Source: Chthoniobacter flavus
GTDB taxonomy: Bacteria > Verrucomicrobiota > Verrucomicrobiia > Chthoniobacterales > DYNR01
DNA length: 15,135 nucleotides
NCBI GenBank assembly: GCA_020720945.1
Contig: DYNR01000022.1
Coordinates: 1 to 15,135, forward strand
Reading direction: 5' to 3'
The translations under genes and the position numbers were made by a program. This document shows positions 1-7,100 of this stretch, piece by piece. Positions within the stretch are counted from its first letter, which is position 1, and every line of letters begins with the position of its first letter. Under the pieces are notes generated by a model. It was not told the origin of the DNA. It saw only the letters and a list, made by a program, of their open reading frames with translations, and did no database searches.

Positions 1-222
1 AGGGATCGAAAGGAAAACTCAAAACAGCCAAAGAAAAGACTTAAAAAGAATCAAACAAACGGAAATGCTTTTAAGTGAATTTAGAGGCTTTTAAAAATTA
101 TTTCGTTCCTTTTATCTGACCTTTTATGCGCAAGATGAAAGAAAAGCCGTCAAATCCTACGCGAAAAACGCAAGAATTTTGGAAGAAGATAACGGGGAAG
201 CGGAGGATTTCGCCACTTTTCA
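1..222. other. AT-rich region downstream of hrpB, no supported gene
   Basis: This stretch is visibly richer in A and T than the rest of the window, especially the first 120 bases, and it lies just after the stop codon of the helicase gene. The plus strand has short open frames that run in from the window edge and close by about base 93, too short to identify. On the minus strand a 41-codon frame (223 down to 98) begins in a TGATG overlap with the hrpB stop, but it resembles nothing I recognise. I see no strong GC-rich hairpin followed by a T run, so no intrinsic terminator is called. Confidence 0.4.
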
Positions 223-2742
223 TCACTCCCACCGGTGCTTTGGATAACGCCTTTGCAATGCGGGCTTGATTTCTTGGTAGGTGGTTTTCCAAAAATTTTC
301 CAAATCCCGCGTTACCTGCACGGGACGATGGTTGGGTGCCAACACTTCGATGGTGAGAGGGATTTTTCCTCCTGCAATTTTTAAGCCTTGCGTGAGTCCG
401 AAAAGCTCTTGGATTCTGACCGCCACCCGTGCATCCCCGTTGTCTCCGTAAAGGATTTTTGCGCTTTTTCCTCCTGGCAACACAAGTCGTTCCGGAGCCA
501 TGCGATCCACTACGGCAACTTGGTCGGGCCGCAACCACGCCCGCAAAATCGGACGAGCATCTTTTGTTTTAATATCCCGCAAACAGGTGGCATCTTCGCA
601 AAACTGTTCGAGCAAAAGCTGCCGATCTTCGCTATCGATGGCAGAAATGCCCAATTCCGGAAGAGCCGAAGATAAAAAATTGACGCGCCGGATCCATTGT
701 TCTCCTGCTTCACCCCATCCTTGCAACTCGATTCCCCGCTCTTTGACCACACGCGCCAAACAGGCTGCCGCTTCCCTGCCGGGTTTCGCATCTTTGTCGC
801 TCTTGGCAAAAACCAAATCGCGAAAAACAGTTTCGCTCCGCACGACCACTCGCCCTTGCTCCGGATCAAACAGAGTTTGCCGCGCCTCCCCGAAATCCTC
901 AGGAAACAAATCTTCCAACCATTCCCTGCGAATTTCCGCCGCAAGCCCCACTTGCACTTCCGCGTTGCCAATACCTTTTCCGATCTCTTGGATTTCTCCC
1001 GCCACGATCCATTGCGCGGCTGCCGCCAGGCTAGTTTTCGGCAATATGCCGCGCCTGCCGTGAACGAAATCGAACTGGTAATTCCCAGCGCTTCGCCGCT
1101 TGGCAACCTGATCGGAAAACGCCGCCAAAACGCACTTTGACAATGCCTCTTCCGAGACCTCCCCCGTTTCTGTTTCCATCCCTTCGCGTTCCGCAATTTT
1201 CAAAAACTGCCCGGCCAGCGTTTCAGCCGCCCGCGCCGCTCCTGCGTGAATCCCATACCACTTGCAAACATCCACCCGAAAATTTTCCTTTTTTGCCAGC
1301 GCCTGCGCTTTGAGCAAAAGGATAAAATCGGAAGTGCCATCCCCGCATTCGGAAGCGAGCCGTTCCGCCCCCGCCCGGTCATTCCGGACCAAAATTGTTT
1401 TGCTTTGCGTCAATGCGGCAAGGGACGCGGCAGCAGCCAGGCAACCGTGTTTTTGCGCTTCCAAAAAAAGCCGCGAGTAACGGGGGTGGACGGGGAAAGA
1501 AAGCATTCGCCGGCCCATTTCGGTGATCGCATTTCCGCCCTGCGCCAACGCCCCCAAATCCTTGAGCAAACGGACGGCTTTGAGCAACGCCAGCGGGTCG
1601 GGCGGGTCGATCCATCGGAAGCGGTCTAGGTCTTCCACTCCCGACGCTTTGAGAGTCAGCACGGTTTCCGCCAAATCCATCCGCAAAATTTCGGGAACCT
1701 CCTTCGCCTGCCTGCGTTCATGATCGTTTATCGTCCAGAGCCTCAAGCACTTACCGGGCGAAGTCCTCCCGGCCCTCCCCGCCCTTTGCTCGGCGGATGC
1801 CTGGCTGATTTTTTCGATGAGGAGTGTGTCGATGCCCCGTGCCGCATCGTAGCGGGCGAAGCGGGCCAAACCAGAATCTACGACCAGCGTGACCCCGTCG
1901 ATCGTCAGGGAAGTTTCCGCGACATTCGTCGCGACGATGACCTTTTTTTCCGGAGTCGGCAAGACGGCGCGGTCTTGCTCTTCCACCGGCATTTCTCCGT
2001 GGAGAGGCAGCACGGGAATTTTTTGGCCGAGGGCGTTTCGCAACGCTTCTGCCGTCTTGCGAATTTCGTAGGCTCCCGGCATGAAAACCAGCGCGTGCCC
2101 CGCCGTTTTCGGAAATTCTGCGGCGACGGCTCGGGCCGCCAATTCCCACGCGGGAACCTCGCCCGCATTTTTTTGCAGGTAGCTCACAGAAACGGGAAAT
2201 GTCCTCCCTTCGGAACGGAGCAACCGTGCCGAGTCACCGAGATAAGACATCAGTTGGGACCCGTCCAGCGTCGCGGACATCACGAGCAATTTCAAATCTT
2301 CGCGCCCGCTTTCCTGCAAATCCAAACACTTGGCGAGACTTATATCACCGTAAAGATGCCGCTCGTGAAACTCGTCCAAAATCACGGCGGCCACCCCGTC
2401 CAACATCGGTGCCGCGAGCATCCGGCGAAGCAAAATCCCCTCGGTGACGAACAGGATTCTCGTGCTTTCCGAAGCTTTTTTTTCGAAACGAATCTGGTAG
2501 CCGACTTCCTCCCCCAACCGACAACCCCGTTCTTGTGCGACCCGCGCCGCGAGCATCCGGGCAGCCAAACGGCGGGGTTGCAAAATGACGACTTGCCCCT
2601 TTTTCGCCAAGGGACCATCGACGAGCATCTGCGGGATTTGCGTGGACTTTCCAGAGCCCGTGGGTGCTTGGACTACGATGCGGTTGCCGTTTTGAATGCA
2701 ATCGCAAAGGCTTGGACGAAGCTCTTCGACCGGTAATTTCAC
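223..2742 (-). CDS. hrpB: ATP-dependent helicase HrpB (DEAH/RHA-type)
   Basis: An 839-residue DExH-box RNA helicase of the HrpB family (E. coli HrpB is of similar length). It hydrolyses ATP to remodel RNA or RNA-protein complexes in the cytoplasm; its substrate is poorly known even in model species. The helicase core is complete: Walker A APTGSGKST at about residues 26-34, DEFH at 123-126, SAT at 146-148, ATNVAETSLTI (motif V) and QRAGRAGR (motif VI). A long C-terminal HrpB-specific region ends in RYPKHRWE. I chose the GTG at 2742 because the protein there starts MKLPVEELRP, like known HrpB N-termini, and because the GTG overlaps the rluE stop as GTGA, with purine-rich GGAGG sequence just ahead. 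The same frame stays open upstream to 3144, but that part overlaps rluE and has no helicase similarity. Family assignment is secure. Confidence 0.95.
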   Translation of the reverse strand: MKLPVEELRPSLCDCIQNGNRIVVQAPTGSGKSTQIPQMLVDGPLAKKGQVVILQPRRLAARMLAARVAQERGCRLGEEVGYQIRFEKKASESTRILFVTEGILLRRMLAAPMLDGVAAVILDEFHERHLYGDISLAKCLDLQESGREDLKLLVMSATLDGSQLMSYLGDSARLLRSEGRTFPVSVSYLQKNAGEVPAWELAARAVAAEFPKTAGHALVFMPGAYEIRKTAEALRNALGQKIPVLPLHGEMPVEEQDRAVLPTPEKKVIVATNVAETSLTIDGVTLVVDSGLARFARYDAARGIDTLLIEKISQASAEQRAGRAGRTSPGKCLRLWTINDHERRQAKEVPEILRMDLAETVLTLKASGVEDLDRFRWIDPPDPLALLKAVRLLKDLGALAQGGNAITEMGRRMLSFPVHPRYSRLFLEAQKHGCLAAAASLAALTQSKTILVRNDRAGAERLASECGDGTSDFILLLKAQALAKKENFRVDVCKWYGIHAGAARAAETLAGQFLKIAEREGMETETGEVSEEALSKCVLAAFSDQVAKRRSAGNYQFDFVHGRRGILPKTSLAAAAQWIVAGEIQEIGKGIGNAEVQVGLAAEIRREWLEDLFPEDFGEARQTLFDPEQGRVVVRSETVFRDLVFAKSDKDAKPGREAAACLARVVKERGIELQGWGEAGEQWIRRVNFLSSALPELGISAIDSEDRQLLLEQFCEDATCLRDIKTKDARPILRAWLRPDQVAVVDRMAPERLVLPGGKSAKILYGDNGDARVAVRIQELFGLTQGLKIAGGKIPLTIEVLAPNHRPVQVTRDLENFWKTTYQEIKPALQRRYPKHRWE
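2739..2742 (-). promoter_or_regulatory. GTGA stop/start overlap coupling rluE to hrpB
   Basis: The GTG start of hrpB and the TGA stop of rluE share these four bases. The run GGAGGTGA places a purine-rich ribosome-binding segment directly at the junction, with a second GGAGG about ten bases upstream. Such overlaps usually mean that the second gene is translated by ribosomes finishing the first. The junction is also the main reason for calling the hrpB start here. Confidence 0.75.
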
Positions 2743-3353
2743 CTCCGTTTTTTCCCTCCGTTTTTCGCTTGCCGCCCCGTTTTTTTGTCCTGCCCGCACG
2801 GGGTTTTCCCAAAAGTTGAATCCGGGGCTTCCACCCATTCCCCCGGCAAAATCCCCGAAAGAGACCAGTCCCCGACCCGCACTCGGAGGAGGCGCAAGGT
2901 GGGAAAACCACACGCCGCCGTCATCCGTCGCACTTGTCGATTTTTTCCTTCGGATAGAGTCAAGGCAATCCAAGTCGCAGGAATGTTTGCGCGGAAACGG
3001 ATCGGTGGAATCCTTTCTGCCACTTCGGGTTGCGGCGATAAAACGGAAACTTCTGCGGGGCGCGTCCGGTAATTTTGGATGGGAATCCCGCTGGTGAGCG
3101 ACCCGAAATCTTTTTCGGAAGGCGCACCTTCGACCTGCACCCAATAAGTCCTCGGATGCGCAAAACGCGGGTCTGTCAGCGTGTGCGCCAACGCGCCATC
3201 ATCGGTCAAAACCAAAAGCCCTTCGCTGTCCGCATCGAGTCGCCCGGCGGGATAAACCCTTGGGGGAAAAGAAAATTCGGCCAGAGAACGCCATTTCCCT
3301 TCGGGGGTAAACTGGCTGAGAACCCCGTAAGGTTTGTGAAACAAAATCGTCAT
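2739..3353 (-). CDS. rluE: 23S rRNA pseudouridine synthase, RluE/RsuA family
   Basis: A 204-residue pseudouridine synthase close to E. coli RluE (217 aa), which isomerises U2457 of 23S rRNA. The protein starts directly with the catalytic fold (MTILFHKPYGVLSQF) and lacks the N-terminal S4 domain of RsuA and RluB, as RluE does. The catalytic aspartate is in GRLDADSEGLLVLTDDG near residue 40. The late family motif LSEGKNRQVRRMTAACGFPTLRL is present, as is the closing segment GDWSLSGILPGEW. The C-terminus is a short basic tail. The start at 3353 is preceded by AGGAAGG at a spacing of 8 bases; the frame remains open upstream to 3554 without family similarity. It is the promoter-proximal gene of the pair and overlaps hrpB by 4 bases. 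The exact target uridine is inferred from similarity. Confidence 0.92.
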   Translation of the reverse strand: MTILFHKPYGVLSQFTPEGKWRSLAEFSFPPRVYPAGRLDADSEGLLVLTDDGALAHTLTDPRFAHPRTYWVQVEGAPSEKDFGSLTSGIPIQNYRTRPAEVSVLSPQPEVAERIPPIRFRANIPATWIALTLSEGKNRQVRRMTAACGFPTLRLLRVRVGDWSLSGILPGEWVEAPDSTFGKTPCGQDKKTGRQAKNGGKKRR

Positions 3354-3537
3354 CCTCCCGCCCTTCCTATACCGCGCCCCCGAAAAAAACAAGGGAACCG
3401 CAAAAAAAATCTTCTCTGGCTCGCGCCGCGGTTTTTGCCAAGAAAAAAGCTTCGGGGTTTTGCGAGAAGACTCTTGGAATCCTAGCCGCTTTGTGAGACA
3501 AATCGGGCGTGCTGACTCTTTAGAAAATTTTAAGAAG
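3354..3537. other. Divergent intergenic region rluE / hpt
   Basis: This 184-base gap separates two divergent transcription units and must hold at least one promoter for each if there is no other source. It contains A-runs (3386-3392, 3404-3411) and a GC-rich CCGCGG patch near 3427. I looked for sigma70-like boxes. For the plus strand, TTGTGA at 3491-3496 has no acceptable -10 at 16-18 bases. For the minus strand, a TATAGG-like box lies only about 12 bases from the rluE start. Neither is good enough to annotate. No clear operator palindrome is visible. Confidence 0.5.
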
Positions 3538-3993
3538 ATGAAAGATTTTTCCACGGTTCCCTTGCTGAACTTAAGCTATATTGCAGAAAACTATGGCGAG
3601 GCAGCGAACGACCCCGAATTGCGGGATTTGCACATTGCGATGTGGGAAGGGGTTTACTCGATTTTTGCGGACATTAGGGAAGCTCTGGCGATGCGGGAAG
3701 AAGAGGAAGAAAAAGCCAAATTGCTCGGAGTCACCGTAGCTACCCTTCCAGGCATGGAAAAGAGAGAAAATCCCTCTTCCTTCAAAAAGTGGCATTCGAT
3801 CCGCGGGTATGCTGGCGGCGTCGGGCTGGCAAGGATTTGGGAAACAACCACTTACTTGGAAACCACGATGGAAGAACCTCTGGAATCAGTCCGGGAATAC
3901 ACGGCACTTTTGCTCGTTTGGGCGAAAGAGTCCCTCGAAGAATGCGAAAAAGTATTTCCTTATCTGAAGGAAGCGAACGCCGGAATGCCCTGA
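3538..3993 (+). CDS. Stand-alone Hpt (histidine phosphotransfer) domain protein
   Basis: A 151-residue protein that I identify as a phosphotransfer protein of multistep phosphorelays. Such proteins carry phosphate from a hybrid-kinase receiver aspartate to the receiver of a response regulator. The diagnostic segment is KKWHSIRGYAGGVGLARIW, matching the HxLKGxAxxxG pattern; the predicted phosphorylated histidine is H86. Helical segments flank it (LNLSYIAENYG at 10-20; EYTALLLVWAKESLEECEKVF near 120-140), as expected for a four-helix bundle. An extra stretch of roughly 25-30 residues, including REEEEEKAKLLG, separates the second helix from the histidine helix. There is no kinase or receiver domain. 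The ATG at 3538 is preceded by AAGAAG with almost no spacing, a weak site; GTG at 3493 or TTG at 3460 are possible alternative starts. It leads a cluster of three hybrid kinases without Hpt domains of their own, its likely partners. Confidence 0.85.
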   Translation: MKDFSTVPLLNLSYIAENYGEAANDPELRDLHIAMWEGVYSIFADIREALAMREEEEEKAKLLGVTVATLPGMEKRENPSSFKKWHSIRGYAGGVGLARIWETTTYLETTMEEPLESVREYTALLLVWAKESLEECEKVFPYLKEANAGMP

Positions 3994-4121
3994 TGCCTTG
4001 GCCCGCCCATTTTTTTCTTTTCGCTGACGGGTGTCGCCTGTTCCCGCCTGCGGGGGAAGCTATGTCCACACGGGAAAAGCGCGATCGTTTTTCTTGGAAG
4101 GAGGGGCGATGGATTTCCTGA
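3993..4121 (+). CDS. Possible 42-aa bridging micro-ORF between hpt and kinase 1
   Basis: This frame starts in a TGATG junction with the hpt stop and ends 13 bases inside the kinase 1 gene, so it spans the whole 115-base gap. The product would begin MPWPAHFFLF and end KEGRWIS, with no family resemblance. No Shine-Dalgarno sequence sits at a useful distance from its ATG, and kinase 1 has a strong site of its own. The frame may therefore be chance or may only pass ribosomes along. An internal ATG at 4062 gives a shorter version. It is listed because a similar but better-supported frame bridges kinases 2 and 3. Confidence 0.2.
   Translation: MPWPAHFFLFADGCRLFPPAGEAMSTREKRDRFSWKEGRWIS
4098..4104 (+). 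promoter_or_regulatory. Strong Shine-Dalgarno that decides the kinase 1 start
   Basis: AAGGAGG lies 4 bases before the ATG at 4109. It is the best ribosome-binding sequence near this gene and selects ATG 4109 over the in-frame upstream start at 4031. The 26 residues added by the upstream start would precede the first transmembrane helix and look unlike coding sequence. Confidence 0.75.
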
Positions 4122-7100
4122 ATTTCAGCAATGGGGTTCTGTTTTTAGTATTTGCTGGAAGCCTTTGGGCGTTGCGGCAAATGGGGCAACGGCAGTGGGT
4201 TCCAAAAAGTTTGGTGCTCGCGGGGTGTGCGGGTTGCCTGCATTGCTGGGGCGTTTTACTCTCGTTTCTTTTTCCTGCGGACGCATGGGTTTTTGCGGCT
4301 GCGGAATCGGCGGAAATTCTTTTTTTCTTGGCTCTCTTCGATTCGGGCAGGAAGTTTTTGCCGTGGTGGAAACCGGGCTGGAAGACTGCGTTTTTCCAGT
4401 ATGCCCCTTTCGTTGCGCTCGCCCTAGTTTGCTTTGCCGCAACGGGTTGGGGAAATAGTGTCCGCGGGTGGGCGGGCTTGCTCTTCGGCGTGACGGGCGC
4501 GTGGGCTTTGGGCTGGGGCCTCCTGCAAACGGCAAAGCAAACCGCCGAAAAAAACGAGACGCGAGCGGCCCAAGACATCGCCCGAAACTTGCGGTATGCG
4601 GGGGTTTCCAGCCTTTTGCTGGGCGTGGCAATTTTCTGGGGAAACGGCCACATCGAAACTTCTCGCGAGTATTTTTTCACCCACTGGGAAAACGCCGCAC
4701 ACGGCATTTTCTTGCTCGTGGCGATCGCGGGACTAAGCCTTTCTTCTTGGGGGGTCTATCTCTATTCGATTTCGGAAAGCAGGAGGACCCGGCAGTCCTC
4801 CCGGTGGTTCCACGCTTTCGGGACGCGTCCGGTGATCGCCCTGGCTTTGCTGGTTTTGCTCGCGGGAAGTTTGCTGACCGAACTGGTGGGGCAACGGGTC
4901 ATCGAATACCGCAAGCAAGAACTGGTGGCGAGGATGCAGGTGGTCGCAGAAATGCTGGACGATGAAAACTTGCGCGACCTCGCTTCTTCCGGCGGAGAAA
5001 AACGCTCGGAAGCCTATTTGGAAGTCCGCAAACAACTCTCGGACATCGACGCTTTGTTCGGGGACATCCACAGGATGTATCTTGTCCATCTCGTTGCCGG
5101 CAAGATGGTTCTGCTAGTTGACTCCGCATCGGAAAACCAGGCGCCTCCGCCGGGTTCAACCTGGGAACAATCGGCGGACATCCAAAAAAAACTCGGGTCG
5201 GGCGAGGCTCTCGTCGAAGGGTTGGACGGCACCAGCACTCCCGCCGGGTCCGATTGGCTCAAGGTCGTCTTGCCAGTGAACGCGGCACCTCTCCACGGGC
5301 TTTTGGCCATGGGGGCGGAACTCCGTGGCATGGACTGGCTTTTGGACTACGGCAGGACCCGCCTCGCCGGAATCGCGCTCACTTTTCTCTTTTTGCTTCT
5401 AGTCCTCGGCGGCATCTTGGTCGCCCACCTTTTTTCGGAAGTCAACCAGAGCATGCGCATCACCCGCGCCCACTACGAAGTGGCCCTGGACGCCACGCGC
5501 ATCGCGAGCTGGGAGTGGGATCTGCCGTCTTCCTCCCTCATCGTGGACGAACGCTGGAACCGCGTAACAGGCAAAGAAGGAACCGTTTACAAACAAACGC
5601 CCGAAGAGCTTTACGCCTTGATGGACCCGGCCTGCGCAGCCTTGTTGAAAGAAAAAATGGGCGCGCACTTGCTCGGGGAAACCGAGTGCTTCGACATCGA
5701 GTTTGCCGTCGCTTACCCACCGGACGGCGAAAACCACTGGCTCCAAATGACCGGAAGGGTCAGCCTCCGCGACAAGGAAGGCAAGCCCTTGGCAATGTCG
5801 GGCACGCTCCAATCCGTCCAAGACCGCCACCTCATCGCCCAAGAACTCGAGGAAAACCAGCAGAAATACCGCTCCTTGTTCGATGCGTCCCCCGCCGGAA
5901 TCCTGTTTTTCGAAGAAGACTCCGGCACGATCATCGAAGTGAACCCGTCTTTTTGCAAACTCCTCGGCTACACCGTCCAAGAAGCAAAATCCCGGAATGC
6001 TTGGGAGCTCATGGGGCTTTCGGAACGAAACAAGGAACGGGAGTTTTTGGAACTCCTTGGGGAAGATGATGTTTTCGGCCCGACGGAAAAAGTTTTTTTC
6101 GCAAACGGCGGCGAGTCGGTTTCCGTCCTGTTACAGGGAGTCCGCCACATGCACCGCAACGGCAAAGATTGCGTTCTTGCCACCGTGCAGGACTTGCGGG
6201 AAATCAAAAAAACCGAACGCCGCATCGAAGAAGGCAGACTCGCCCTGCGCCGCCTCCTCCAAGATTTGGAATCGGAAAAAACCCTCCTCGCCATCTTGGT
6301 GCAAAACTTTTCGCGGGCCGTCCTCGTCGAAGATGCGAACGGGAATATCCGCATGAGCAACCCGAGCTTCTGGGAAGTCTTCGCCCTTTCCGAAGACGAG
6401 TTTTACGGGAAAACATCGAAAGAAGTTTTTGCCGCCTGCGCAAAAGAAGTCAAAAACCCGAAAGCCTTTTTCTCGAATCTCGACCGCGCCAAAGCCGGGC
6501 AATTCCCCGAACAAGGCTACTACCTCGTCGAACTGAACGACGGGAAAATTTTCCAGATGGACCTCGTCCCGATCCAGTCCGGACACGAAATCCTCGGAGA
6601 CTTCTGGCAGTTCCGCGATGTCACCGCCGAACGCCGCAACATCCGCCTTCTCGAATCCCTCGCATCTCTCAACTCGACCCTCATCGATGTCCGCCTCGAC
6701 GGCGAATCTTGGGACGAACCCCTCGAAATGCTAGGGCACGCCACCGACACGCACCGCGTCCATGTCTGGCATATCCACCCGTCCTCGCCCTCTTCCAAAG
6801 AAAACCCCGACGAAAAAAAACTGGCAAGCTGCGTTGCGCAATGGCTCAAAACAACCGTTCATGGGGACGGCGCACACGGGCGGCGGATGCAGGACATCGA
6901 CTACGAAGCGGAAGGCTTCGGCGAATGGATCCGTAAACTTTCGCAAGGCGTGGAAGTCCGTGCGACAACGGAGGAAATGACCGAAAAGCAGAAGGATTTT
7001 CTCCGAGAAACCCTTGTTCACTCGACCTTGTTGATGCCCATTTTTGTCGCCGGGGATTTTTGGGGGATTATCGGGTTCGACGATTGCTGCCACGAAAGGG

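Noticed and set aside
1720..2736. Long plus-strand frame of 338 codons antisense to hrpB
   Set aside because: It has no recognisable domain and lies wholly over the conserved helicase core; it is a GC-driven shadow.
2743..3144. N-terminal extension of the helicase frame upstream of the GTG
   Set aside because: It overlaps rluE in another frame, has no similarity to HrpB N-termini, and the GTGA junction gives a better start.
3460..3537. Upstream TTG/GTG starts for the Hpt protein
   Set aside because: They add residues unlike the Hpt fold and have no ribosome-binding sequence; kept only as alternatives in the gene entry.
3354..3537. Sigma70-like promoter boxes in the divergent gap
   Set aside because: Candidate -35 elements such as TTGTGA at 3491 have no acceptable -10 at 16-18 bases; the TATAGG-like box for rluE is too near the start codon.
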